DNA of 64,000 bases from Podarcis raffonei (lineage: Eukaryota; Chordata; Lepidosauria; Squamata; Lacertidae): the NCBI RefSeq assembly GCF_027172205.1, contig NC_070607.1, positions 24,776,069-24,840,068 on the forward strand, written 5' to 3'. Below the pieces are notes generated by a model. That model searched no databases. It was not told the DNA's origin and saw nothing but the letters and a program-made list of their open reading frames with translations. Shown in pieces: positions 54,301 through 64,000 of this stretch. Positions within the stretch are counted from its first letter, which is position 1. Every line of letters begins with the position of its first letter. Made by a program: the position numbers and the translations under genes.

Positions 54301-57300
54301 GAGGAGCCTAGGTTTCACACTTTGTCTTTCTGTCACTTTGTTCTGGTGTGGTGTTCTGTTCTGTATGCTATAGTGTTAAGGTTCAGTCTTATTATAAGTT
54401 ATAAGTAAGTTTAAGTTAAGTCTGCTGCAACTAGATTGCTTATGGACTGTGCCTATCCTGAATGTATTGGATTTGTGACCATTATGCTCATTTGCCTTCA
54501 GTAGCGGTAAAGCTCTGCTGGGTGAAGTACAATTGCCTCTGGTCTATTTTTTGGGAACTCTGCAATGTGTTTAAGTTTCTTCCTCCGCACATGATGTGCC
54601 CAGCACTCTGTGCGGCCGTGGGGTGAGGCGCTGACATCTCCCAGTGGCTGCATGGGGTGGGAAAATGGCATCAGCAAGCGAAATGGGAGACTAGGGTTGC
54701 AGTTTGATATGCTGTAGGCCAGGGTTGGGAAATCTCTTGACAGCAGTCCAGATCATGAGACCTTGAGGCCTCATGATTTAGACAATGGTAGTCTCTCCAA
54801 GATCAAACCGATCCATTCTTAAGGAAATCAGCCCTGAGTGCTCACTCGAAGGGCAGATCCTGAAGCTGAGGCTCCAATACTTTGGTCACCTCATGAGAAG
54901 AGAAGACTCCCTTGAAAAGACCCTGGTGCTGGGAAAGATGGAGGGCGCAAGGAGAAAGGGACGACAGAGGACGAGATGGTTGGACAGTGTTCTCAAAGCT
55001 ACCAGCATGAGTTTGACCAAACTGCGGGAGGCGGTGGAAGACAGGAGTGCCTGGCGTGCTCTGGTCCATGGGCTTACGATGAATTGGACATGACTAAACA
55101 ACAACAACAAAAGTCTCTCCAAGCTGTTTCCCCTTCCTGATGCTGCTCTGTGGTTGGCTATTCTGTATTTGCCTGTCAGTCAGGGCCTCTGTGTCCCTCT
55201 TGTTTCCTTGAAAGTGCCCATGGAAGACAGGAGCAATGTCTTCCTCTTAGGGCAACGCACTCTACTGAGAAGGAGACTCCATTTCTCGGCATGCTGTTCA
55301 TAGTGCTCAGGGTTGTCTGAACCATTTCAGCTCATGTCACTCACTAAACCGTCTTCGTCTGTTGTTTGGCAGAGGGCACTGAAGCTTGCGAAGCCGTGTC
55401 AGCCGTGAGGAAGGGGCGGGAGGCAGGAATCAGACATAGCTCCATTGCCCATCCCATGAAGCCGAGGTAGATCTTGGGAGGTAGGGAAGAGACAAGCCAC
55501 TTCAAAAGAACTCATCTGAAACTTGGGACTGCTTCGCTGCGTCTTTCAGATCTGTTTCTCCCAACCCCTTCAGAATGAATCAAGTTGACATTTTAGCAAC
55601 TTTTTGAAGGAATGGGGTGAAGTGGTTGGAACACATCAAAGAAACGATGTAGTGAAGATCTGAAAAAAGAGCACCTTTCATCTTACACCCTAACTTTTTT
55701 CTGTTTTAGTAGAAGTGGATGAGATCCTTGTCCCCTCTTAATTTAGCAAAAGTGCCGCTATTGTTTCACGCTGGCTGCATTGCTGCTGGAAAACAGCACA
55801 GTACAAAAAAACCACGTGCCGTTCTACTCCTTTTTCCCATTGCCTTTGATTCAGGCGATTAGTCTGATGACAATAATGAAACTCAGCATTTTTATAGCAC
55901 GTTCCGAGTGTTCAAAGCCTTTCGTGTTGCAGTAATTCTTTCAGCAGCTCTCTAGAAAATAGGGCTGTAATGGCAGCGTTGCCAGTTTAGTGGCTATGGC
56001 TGAGGGAAGATTTCAACCGGGAGCTTCCTGGCTCACAGATTTAGTCATACAGTACCATATACACTTAAAATAGAAGAAAAAATTATGGTAGTTTGAAGAA
56101 CCGCTTGCAGGTCGGTCGTTTCTGTTGGCTTGGAAGTTACGTATTTTCAAGCAAGTTTTGTGCATAACTAGGGTTTCAGTGGATAGTCTGGGATCTTGTG
56201 GTCTGGGATCTCTCTGACTTTATTCTGTACTGCCAAAATGCCTGTTATGACAAATGTGGAACGTGTAAAGCAAAGGTTCATAAATTGCAGGGGTCTCCTA
56301 TAAAGGGTACTATGAACTCTAAAGACATAACTTAGCTGGGATAGCTCAGTCAGTAGAGCATGAGACTTTGAATCTCAGAGTCATGGGTTCAAGCCCCCTG
56401 TTAGGCAAAAGATTCTTGCGTTGCAGGGGGTTTGACTAGATGACCCTCGTGGTCCCTTCCAACTCTATGATTCTCTAAGAAGAACTGTGCTAGACCATAT
56501 CCAGAGTCCATCTAGGCCAGTCAGATGGTTAAGAAAGGTCCACAAATAAGTCATGAAGTCAACAGTGCTTCCTTGTAGTATATTTGTACCCATAGCAACT
56601 GGTATTCAATTAGGGGTACCCTGTCTCTCAACAGTATTATTCATTTATTTTATTTTATTTTTTAAAAATATGCTGCTCTACTTCCCAGTTGGGAAACCAG
56701 AGTGATGCACAATATAATGAAAACCACCAATGCAAAATAATTTACACCATCATTATCATTATTACCATTTTTTTAACCCCTCACAATCTTCTAATAGCCA
56801 TTGAAAGACAAATTCGTGGGGCTAGGCTTAAAGCCATTCACATTTGATAGTAGCCAGTTCCACAAGCTGATTATGGGTGTTTGTGAAGAAATTTGTTCTG
56901 GCTTGAACCTCTTGGCAGTTAGTCAGTTTCATTTGATGACCCCCAAGTGGTCTCTGTCTCTGTCTCTCACACACACTCTCTCTCTGGATATTAGAAACTT
57001 TATCTTTGTTTATGTTCGCCAGCATCCAGGCCGGTTGGCAGGTGTTGGCTCTGCTTTTGCAAAGGCAAAAATTCAATTCCAAACCCCCACACCAAACGAC
57101 TGGCGTCTGAGGGAGAAAACTGGGGACACCCCCGAAGGGGGGGAAAAACCTCACCATCTTGAAGCAGGTGACTAGTTAGGGGATACGTTTTATTTCACTC
57201 CTGTCCCAAATCCACAGCTCATAAACAGTCAGCCAGTGTTTGCCATTTGCCTACCCTTGGTTCTGTTTCAATGGCTGGAAACTGGCTCTTACATAAATAT

Positions 57301-60300
57301 AATATCAGATAATTCTCCATCAAACCAAACCTTACAATCTTCTAAGTGAGAGTCATCTTAATTGATTTTTCATTGTTTCCTGAAAATCTGACTTCCTGTA
57401 ATGTCTGAACACTAGCTGTAAGTTTTTCTTCTTCTGTGGGACTGGGTTTTATCTTGCCAAAGACTTGTGAACTTTCCCCCTTTCTGAAGCATTAACAAGA
57501 ATTGTGCAGCATTTGACAACGTTTAAAGCAAAAATTAAACGTTAAGCATGCACTTCAAATTGCCCTCTTACCATTCTTTTTTTGTTTTGTAGAAAGCAGC
57601 TTCAGGCAACTGTGATCTAGATATAGGGGGATTAATACCCCCAACATAGGAAGTTGGGGATATTAATCCTTCTTTCTTTGCACTGTTTTCTCTTGAAAAA
57701 TCGTCCTGCCCTATCTGTGTCTGAGGGTCTATTTGCTGTAAATAGTTTGACACTTAAGCAACATGACTTTCCTCGCATGAGAAAAAAAAATCAAAGTCTT
57801 ACTAGTTCACCCTCAAAGAGTCCTGGTTGATCTTAACTAATAGTTCTTGATTAGATGGAATCCATATTTGTATTCCCAAGACTTATATTGAATTTCACTA
57901 ACACTTAAGCAGGCCCTTCCACATTGCTTTCCATTCAAGATCTATCGCTATGAATTCAGGTCCTGGATTAAATTCTTACAGGTGTGTTAAAGCATTAATC
58001 TCTTCTTTAATCCCTAAACTAAAATGCTTAGGGTAACAATTGGCTTTATGACTTCCCCGTTAGGCACAAAGGACAGAGAAGTACCAAAGGCAGAACTCAG
58101 GAACCTTAGTAAGCGTAATATCATTTAGACACTCTATTTTTCCTTTCCTTTCTTAAAGTTGTTTTGAGCACTCTCCAGTTGACTTGAAAATGATAGGCTT
58201 GGCCTGATTACTGATTTTCCTTCGCCTCTTTTGGGAAGTAGCCTATCCAGTTTATATAATTCACATAACAACATGCCACAATACTTTGCCATTTATATAT
58301 TGGTTTTTGAATGTCCAAAATGCTTCACTTAATGTTTTATTTACATAACTTATAACTTGTACCTTCAGCATATTTCAGGTTGGGAAACCATGCTAAGAAA
58401 TATTTGCTACATTTATATATCATCTTTTCCTGCAAGGAGCTGAAGGCGATACTCATGGTTCTCCCTTCCCCATTTTAGAGACTGTGATTGGCCCAAGGTC
58501 ACTCAGTGAACTTCATAGCCAAGTGGGGGTTTGAACCCTGATCTCCCAGGTTACACCACCCAACAAATTCATGGTGGATGCAATATTTTAGTTTCTCAAA
58601 AACAGCTCAGTGTGTAATCTTATACTTGTTTTGTTGTTTTTGTTTTAACTATCTATTTGTGCCTTAACTTGTATTTTTATCCTGTGAACCCTAAGTTCTT
58701 ATGATGAAGGGTGGTATTGTCAGTCTAATAAATAAAATAAGTAATGGAAACGAAGAAGTAAATCCTATTGATTTAATATGGATTACTCCCCGGTAAGTAG
58801 ATACTGGATTACAATCTTAGTATTTTAGCCACTGCATCAAGGGTGGTAAACCTCAGGCCCAGGATCTAAATGTGGCCCTCCAGGCCATTTTACCTAGCCC
58901 TCAGGCTTCAACCCAAATCCTTCTCTCTCAGGCTACACCGCTAACTGGCCCTGATATTTCCCCTGGTGATATTTCCTGGTTGGACTATGTTCATGAACTG
59001 GGATTATTCGAGTGGTGTCTGACCACATCTACTTTAGCTGTACAAAGTTGCCCACAAATGAATGTGACCCTCAGGCAGAAGCAGGTTATCCACCTCTGCA
59101 CTGCATGGTACACTTCACATTTGATGTGTGGATTTTGTACTTTGTGGCGCTGTGGGTTAAACCACAGAGCCTAGGACTTGCAGATCAGAAGGTCAGCGGT
59201 TTGATCCCCACAATGGGGTGAGCTCCCGTTGCTCGGTCCCTGTTCCTGCCAACCTAGCAGTTCGAAAGCACGTCAAAGTGCAAGTAGATAAATAGGTACC
59301 GCTCCGGCGGGAAGGTAAACTGCGTTTCTGTGCACTGCTCTGGTTCGCCAGAAGCAGCTTAGTCATGCTGGCCACATGACCCGGAAGCTGTACGCCAGCT
59401 CCCTTGGCCAATAAAGCGAGATGAGCGCCGCAACCCCAGAGTCGGTCACGACTGGACCTAATGGTCAGGGGTCCCTTTACCCTTATCCCTCCGCAGTGCA
59501 AAAATAATCTTACACCAGACATTTTATAGTTATATGAAATATTAATAGATCATTCAGGTTCCCCCTGCCCCCGAGAGTGAGTAAAGGTTTTTTCTGAGGG
59601 TAAAAACAAACCAACAAACAACTGTTGCAAATATGTTAATTGACTCTCAGTTGATCATTGCTTTTGGCTGCTTTTTCAGAGACGGAAGGAATCTCGTTTA
59701 GGATTCAGATCAGCGCAAAAGGACCTTTGGGCACAGATATATTGTTGAAGCTGTTGTTTCATTTGCCGATTGGTTACCCATCAAGCCTGCCGAATATCTC
59801 TGTTAGCTCTGAGCAGCTTACAAGGACGCAGTGTGCGGCCGTGAAAAGGAGATTACTCGAGGAAGCAAAGAGGCATTTTTCACAGCCCATGGTACACGAG
59901 TTGATTCTCTGGATACAGCAGAATCTTAAGCATGCTGTCGAGCAAGCTGAAACTTCAGTCTGCAGCGGGGAAAGTACTCTATCAACAGACGGACCTGAGG
60001 AGGATGGTGTCTGGATTGCCCTTCTGCGTTTAGATCATATGAGAGCAAAGGGAAAATATGTCAAAACAGTAGAAAAGTGGTGTGCAGATCTAAAGTTGAC
60101 TGGAAGACTGATGTTCATGGGCAAGATGATTCTGATTCTTCTTCAAGGAGACAGAAGGAGCATTAAGGTGCAGACATTGCTCTGATTTGCCGGTTCGGTT
60201 GCTGATAGCTCAGAGAACTATGTCAGTTCAAATAAATTCAGGTGTTTTTTTGTATGTTTGTTAGGCGTTTTGTGAAACTGGCTGTTTTATTAACAGCAAT

Positions 60301-62535
60301 GTCTTTTTAAAGTTTAAGCTCTGTGTCACGTCCGCCACCCTTTGTATTTAGAGCAGGGTTTCCCGAACTTTTGTCTTCCGCTGTTTCTGGATTACATCTC
60401 CCATCATCCATAGCTAGCAGGACCAGTTGTCAGGGATAATGGGAATTGTAGTCCATAACCATCTGGAAACCCAAGTTTGGGGAATCCTGATTTATAACAA
60501 GATTTAGCATTGGGTTAAGAGGGTCTGGTCAGCCGCTAACTTCAACAGGGAGCTTATTTCTGAATTGAAGAAGAGCCAGCAATATTAGCCCCACGCACTG
60601 ATCCCCCCCCCCCCGGGCAAAGGGATCTTTTAATCCTCATTTCTCCAGAGGAAACAGCAACACTGGGTTAGCCAAGAGCTGTATCTCGGCTGGCATTTGC
60701 CTGCATTTTCCTCACACATGGAAGAAATCGGCTGAAGTCCATGTTGGGAAAACTTTGTTCCGAACTTCTTTGGCAATTTGCACAGGAACTTTGCTTGGGA
60801 GGAAAAAAGCTGGTTTTCAGACAGGAAGCTGGTGGGAGTCTGAGGCCTACTGTGGCCTATCCCTATTCTAGGAACAGATGGAACCAAATGCTAGCCAAAC
60901 AGACTTCTGGTAAATAGTGACCATTGCACTTCCACATCCCTTAGAGACTAATGCATGTGATTATGGCTGCACTAGGGAGAATATGGTGTTCTGTCTTCCT
61001 GCAACAAGTTTCTTCGTAGCGTAGCAGAATTGTGGTGGAAGCCTGTTTTCTAAGCTAGATTACATAATTTGGATCAGGATAAGCCAACTGCAAACCTAGA
61101 CATAACTAGGATTTTTTTTTAAAAAAGGGATAAGTACATGTAACATAACCATAGAGGTAGGAAGGTCGAATGACCCTGTAGACTACTCATAAATGTTTGC
61201 TCTTTCAAAATGTAACTTCCTATATGTCTTATTCATTTGGGGATTTCTATACCACCATTTAGGGACATGGGTGGCGCTGTGGGTTAAACCACAGAGCCTA
61301 GGACTTGCCGATCAGAAGGTTGGCAGTTCAAATCCCCGCGACGGGGTGAGCTCCCGTTGCTTGGTCCCTGCTCCTGCCAACCTAGCAGTTTGAAAGCATG
61401 TCAAAGTGCAAGTAGATTAATAGGTACCTCTCTGGCGGGAAGGTAAAATGGTGTTTCCGTGCGCTGCTCTGGTTCGCCAGAAGCGGCTTAGTCATGCTGG
61501 CCACATGACCCGGAAGCTGTACACCGGCTCCCTCGGCCAGTAAAGCGAGATGAGCGCCGCAACCCCAGAGTCGGTCACAAGTGGACCTAACGGTCAGGGG
61601 TCCCTTTACCTTTACCTTTATACCACCATTTACCAAATGGTCACAGGTTGGTTTGTAAGTTATGAAGATCGTAAGTGCAGAATGTGAAACATTAAAACAG
61701 CAAACTAAAATAATAGCAACAATGGGTTGTTATCCAAAGTAATTACATCCCTGATGGTTTTAAGAAGTTTGTGGGTAGCTCTAGTTAAGAACACTGGAAG
61801 ACTTGGTGCATCAAGTAATAATAATAATAATAATAATAATAATAGGCCAACACAACTGAAGCATGTCACCAGCGTTCCCTCATGTATCCCATCATGGTGT
61901 TTAGTGTCACTGGCTTTTGCCGTAATAAAACTTGGAAACTTGGGTATCCCATCATGGGTGTATATTTTCCATGCTTTACAAGGAAACACAAGTGTAACAC
62001 TGGTCTTGCAACTTCAGACTTCATCTGGTCTTTCACTTTCAGTCTTAAGAACCTTGAGATTTTGACCAGGGCAATGCTAAGGACGGGCCTCCTTCCCCTT
62101 TTTATTTTTCAGCAATAAAGTTTAATCAACAGGTTCTTACAGTTGACGTTTCATGTTCTGATGTTGTGTGGGGTTTTTTTTTTTGTGTGTGTGTGATTTA
62201 GGAATATCTTCTTCTTCAGAAAACCAGCAAGGTGGATGTGGATTCGAGCGGAAAGAAGTGTAAAGAGAAAATGATTAGCGTTCTTTCAGAAACAAAAGCT
62301 CAGGCAGCACACAGAAGGTATAATTTAGCACTGTTTCGGCTAGAAAAGCAGCTTTGAATTGATAATTACATTCTGACACGGAAGCAGGCATATTCATGAA
62401 GTCTTTCTTGTACAACATAGGTTTCAGGCATTTGAAGTCAAAGAGTACTCAACGCTGGGTGAGCTGCAAAATGAATTCAAGGCTGCGGGCCTGGCAGAAC
62501 TGTTCAGCGAGTTTGTGCTGGCTCGCTTGAAGTAA
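47667..62535 (+). CDS. RWDD3: RWD domain-containing protein 3 (RSUME), four coding exons
   Basis: Coding exons are 47667-47751, 59680-60167, 62202-62317 and 62421-62535 (TAA), joining with clean phases to 804 nt and 267 residues, the length of the human protein. In mammals the product binds the SUMO E2 UBC9, raises SUMO conjugation, and stabilises IkB and HIF1A under hypoxia. The RWD fold covers about 7-114, with the family YPxxxP signature at 61-66 (YPSSLP) and the EPMVHEL-like helix at 98-104. The C-terminal region (about 138-260) keeps LDHMRAK at 146-152, [10 protein letters not shown] at 168-177, [20 protein letters not shown] at 198-217 and [10 protein letters not shown] at the end. The N-terminal 30 residues diverge from human as I remember it, but the start is firm because the CpG-rich exon opens with this ATG. 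Intron 1 is 11.9 kb and full of repeats. Confidence 0.96.
48124..48161. repeat. (TAA)n microsatellite
   Basis: About twelve AAT units in RWDD3 intron 1. Confidence 0.95.
48430..48600 (-). mobile_element. Old CORE/MIR-like SINE relic
   Basis: GTAGCTTCCTATGTTCC, CTGGCCCATGGTCATCCTGT, TGGCTGAGTTGGGGTTTGAG and CCTAATCTCCCAGGTCC appear in order. The tRNA head is badly decayed. Confidence 0.45.
48745..49232 (+). mobile_element. L2 LINE 3' end (ORF2 C-terminus and UTR)
   Basis: The frame ending at 49033 (TGA) reads [20 protein letters not shown] and then [20 protein letters not shown]. This is the typical L2 reverse-transcriptase C-terminus with its WNxLP signature. The 3' UTR ends with GCTGCCCTGAGCCCGGCCTT and GGGTATAAATAAAAATGA. 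The open frame of about 90 codons suggests a fairly young copy, strongly 5'-truncated. Confidence 0.82.
49840..49945. repeat. Short fold-back repeat with ACTACAACTCCCAG
   Basis: GAGAGCTGTAGTTCCCAG and CTACAACTCCCAGGATTG face each other about 15 bases apart. It looks like a shrunken relative of the fold-back family at 2702. Confidence 0.45.
50912..50957. repeat. 14-bp perfect inverted repeat
   Basis: TTAACCATAGTTTC (50912-50925) and GAAACTATGGTTAA (50944-50957) pair perfectly over an 18-base loop. A third degenerate unit, AAACTGTGGTTAA, precedes at 50883. Confidence 0.6.
51286..51360. repeat. Near-perfect AT-rich palindrome
   Basis: TCACAATTT at the left and AAATTGTGA at the right close a symmetric block whose centre is (AT)n. 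The 20-base outer arms have one mismatch. Confidence 0.85.
52050..52200. repeat. Possible DNA-transposon end (GGGCGATATATC)
   Basis: AGGCCTGGGCGATATATCAA resembles repeat ends starting GGCTGGGCGATATATCGAT in several vertebrates. The other end is not visible, so the limits are guesses. Confidence 0.3.
53190..54080 (-). mobile_element. Possible LTR-like fossil with inserted A/T-rich block
   Basis: On the minus strand a TATA-like CTTATATAAAGAGGCC near 53965 lies upstream of AATAAAGTGGAGGCC near 53290, an LTR-like promoter/poly(A) arrangement. A T-rich then A-rich block (53348-53545) interrupts it and resembles a LINE 3' end. I could not find convincing TG...CA termini or a target duplication. 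It is broken if real. Confidence 0.3.
54802..55111 (+). mobile_element. BovB (RTE) LINE 3' end
   Basis: The frame reads [20 protein letters not shown], then [14 protein letters not shown] and [19 protein letters not shown], the unmistakable BovB reverse-transcriptase C-terminus. It ends with a (CAA)n tail and is flanked by a 12-bp target duplication, AGTCTCTCCAAG (54790-54801 and 55112-55123). The piece is 5'-truncated to 310 bp, and the frame is open throughout, so the copy is probably young. BovB is the presumed mobilising partner of Sauria SINEs. Confidence 0.93.
56336..56478 (+). mobile_element. tRNA-Lys-derived SINE
   Basis: GGGATAGCTCAGTCAGTAGA, GCATGAGACTTTGAATCTCA, GGGTTCAAGCCCC, then GATGACCCTCGTGGTCCC and CCAACTCTATGATTCT. 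Same family as 17508. In RWDD3 intron 1. Confidence 0.87.
58415..58560 (-). mobile_element. Old CORE/MIR-like SINE relic
   Basis: GATTGGCCCAAGGTCACTCA, AGCCAAGTGGGGGTTTGAAC, then CTGATCTCCCAGGTTACACC. Same family as 46926 and 48430. Confidence 0.55.
59144..59490 (+). mobile_element. Sauria SINE
   Basis: TGGCGCTGTGGGTTAAACCA, AGGACTTGCAGATCAGAAGG, GTACCGCTCCGGCGGGAAGG, and the BovB-like tail GGACCTAATGGTCAGGGGTC then CCTTTACC. The first bases of the head are missing. It lies just before RWDD3 exon 2. Confidence 0.9.
60352..60497. repeat. Fold-back MITE-like repeat
   Basis: GCAGGGTTTCCCGAACTT pairs with AAGTTTGGGGAATCCTG, and ATTACATCTCCCATCATCC with GGATAATGGGAATTGTAGT. The loop has TAGCTAGCAGGACCAGTTG. 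In RWDD3 intron 2. Confidence 0.7.
61262..61618 (+). mobile_element. Full-length Sauria SINE
   Basis: Complete from GGGACATGGGTGGCGCTGTG to the CCTTTACCTTTA tail. It is flanked by an exact 14-bp target duplication, TATACCACCATTTA (61248-61261 and 61619-61632), in RWDD3 intron 2. The exact duplication suggests a recent insertion. Confidence 0.95.
61816..61845. repeat. (AAT)n microsatellite
   Basis: About nine AAT units in RWDD3 intron 2. Confidence 0.9.
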
Positions 62536-63054
62536 TTCTGAAGCAGGCACATGTGGCTGAGACTAAAACTGTCATTGAACGTATCAAATGGATGCCGAGA
62601 GAAGGTAAAATGAAAGGTTTTGGTGGAGGACAGCTCTGAAGTGTCTCTTGCAAAATGTCAGGAAAAAACTGTCTCCTTGCTAAGTTCTCCTCACGCTCAG
62701 AACAGGTGATGTTTTTGATTGTGACAACTCTTTGCTGGAACACTTTGCGTATTAATGATATTTAAGAACCATAGGTCAGATGGGAAGCATGGGCGGCACA
62801 GAAATCACCCTATTCTTTGGGATCAGGGTAGATTGTTCCTCCTTTCTCTTATAATTAAATGATCTTTTAGAATAATTTGTTTCCAGTGTGAGATTTTTTG
62901 GGTATGTTTATGTTACTTGGAAAGCTGTACAAGAACCACCCCCCTTTCTTTCCACCATATTTTAAATGAACTTTGTTGGGAATAAAGAAAAATGGCAATT
63001 GTTTATACCTCATCTCTAGCCTGCTTTTCTGCTCTAGGAGTTCCCAAAGCAGCT

Positions 63055-63155
63055 TAGGCTGCAGCCCTGTGCACAAACTCCTGGAAATAAGTCCGACTGA
63101 ACTCAACAGAATGATTTTTCTGAATAGACATGTGTAGGATGGCACTGTTAATTTG
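63055..63155. repeat. Quasi-palindromic dispersed repeat
   Basis: GGCTGCAGCCCTGTGCACAA, GGAAATAAGTCCGACTGAAC, TCAACAGAATG, then GAATAGACATGTGTAGGATG. Same family as 23671. Confidence 0.5.
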
Positions 63156-63359
63156 TGAATAAGATGTTACATATCTAAGACAGCAGCCGTTTTAAGTTTT
63201 ATTTGCTCTTGTTTAGATTTGGGGAAATGAGGGAAAATAACTTCGCAGAGATGACTTCTTGGACGAACCCTTTCACGCTCATGTTTTCATCTACCACCAT
63301 TCTAATTTTGATATATTTTTTTTTAAAAAAGCCTGTATTTCCCCAACAACTTACTAGCT

Positions 63360-63478
63360 CAGAGGTGGGGAACCTGTAGCCCTCTGAATGTTGTTGGACT
63401 CCAACTCCCATGAGCCCTCTGAGCAGCAGACAGGGATGCTGGGAGTTGTAGTCTTGCATTCTCTGGAGGGCCATTTTA
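63360..63478. repeat. Fold-back MITE-like repeat
   Basis: CCAACTCCCATGAGCCCT faces GGATGCTGGGAGTTGTAGTC, with CCTCTGAATG and CTCTGGAGGG further out. Same family as 2702 and 29138. Confidence 0.6.
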
Positions 63479-64000
63479 TAGCTAGTCAGATCCTTATAGA
63501 TGACTGTAACATTCCTATGTCAGATGTACCACCGCCTCCAACAACATCTGGAAGGCTACAAATTGACTTCCTTTCTCTAGAAACCTGCATCTGGCTGTGG
63601 GGAGCCCTTAACAAATTGGGGTGCATCTCTCCCCCACCCTCTGCTTTCGTGATACAAAATGGTGCTCAAACACATACAGAAGGTGGTTGACCTTCTTTGG
63701 AGTTCATCAAGCTGTAACGAGCCTTGTGATTTTTTCTTCATTTCAAAGCATATGGTTGATGTCATTTCAATCCACACTTGCTTATTTACTGCAACAATAG
63801 TAAAAAAAGAGAGGGGGGGAAAGAGTGGGAGGGGGGAACCTCTTTCAGTTTTCTGTGGCAGATACTTAAGCATTTCATCTACAGATGAAATGGTTTGAAA
63901 CGGCTCTTCGACATCAGATTTATAGCTCGTGTGTTTCAGATGGCAGCATCTGCCTTTGTGACATTTAGGAAACAACCATAAAACATGGATGTTTAAAAGA

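Larger units (their letters stand above)
47752..59679 (+). other. RWDD3: RWDD3 intron 1
   Basis: Bounded by G|GTGACT and TTTTTCAG. It holds no exon I can support. Named contents, listed separately, are an L2 LINE end, a BovB LINE end, tRNA-Lys SINE, Sauria SINE, an AT palindrome, (AAT)n, MIR-like SINE relics and an LTR-like tract. The rest is ordinary AT-rich intron. Confidence 0.7.
62536..64000 (+). other. RWDD3: RWDD3 3' UTR and downstream DNA
   Basis: ATTAAA near 62851 and AATAAA at 62981-62986 are candidate poly(A) signals. A quasi-palindromic repeat (63055-63155) and a fold-back repeat (63360-63478) lie here. No other gene is visible to the window's end. Confidence 0.4.

Noticed and set aside
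54785-55093. Host gene of about 100 residues
   Set aside because: The translated sequence is the BovB LINE reverse-transcriptase end, with a target duplication on both sides.

Overview
The window is vertebrate nuclear DNA from a squamate reptile, most likely a lizard. Evidence: three intron-containing vertebrate genes with GT-AG introns, plus a repeat load diagnostic of squamates. That load includes several Sauria SINEs, a BovB (RTE) LINE 3' end whose tail they share, tRNA-Lys-derived SINEs with a CR1-like 3' end, L1 and L2 LINE 3' ends, Tc1/mariner-type MITEs and two LTR copies. The CAGTGGTACCTCGGG MITE suggests a lacertid-like genome to me, but that is recollection, not proof.

Layout, all genes on the + strand. 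(1) 3558-18770: TLCD4 (TMEM56), six coding exons giving a 263-residue TLC-domain membrane protein; its non-coding first exon and promoter are probably left of the window. (2) 18771-29100: TLCD4 3' UTR and intergenic DNA, with a 0.9-kb inverted-repeat transposon. (3) 30140-39010: HCCS (holocytochrome c synthase), with a CpG-rich promoter, one non-coding and six coding exons, 267 residues, and one intron with a GC donor. (4) 39011-47500: intergenic, with a nested cluster in which a truncated L1 carries a Sauria SINE at its 5' junction and an LTR inside it. (5) 47500-62535: RWDD3 (RSUME), CpG-rich promoter and four coding exons, 267 residues, with an 11.9-kb first intron full of repeats. (6) 62536-64000: downstream DNA.

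The genes do not form a pathway: TLCD4 is a membrane protein of unsettled function, HCCS attaches heme to cytochromes c in mitochondria, and RWDD3 promotes SUMO conjugation. TLCD4 and RWDD3 are neighbours in human (1p21.3), while human HCCS is on Xp22. A complete multi-exon HCCS between them is the most notable feature: a lineage-specific move or a second HCCS copy. I found no bacterial-type system, CRISPR array or novel gene cassette. Apart from the three genes, the long open frames lie in repeats or low-complexity DNA.
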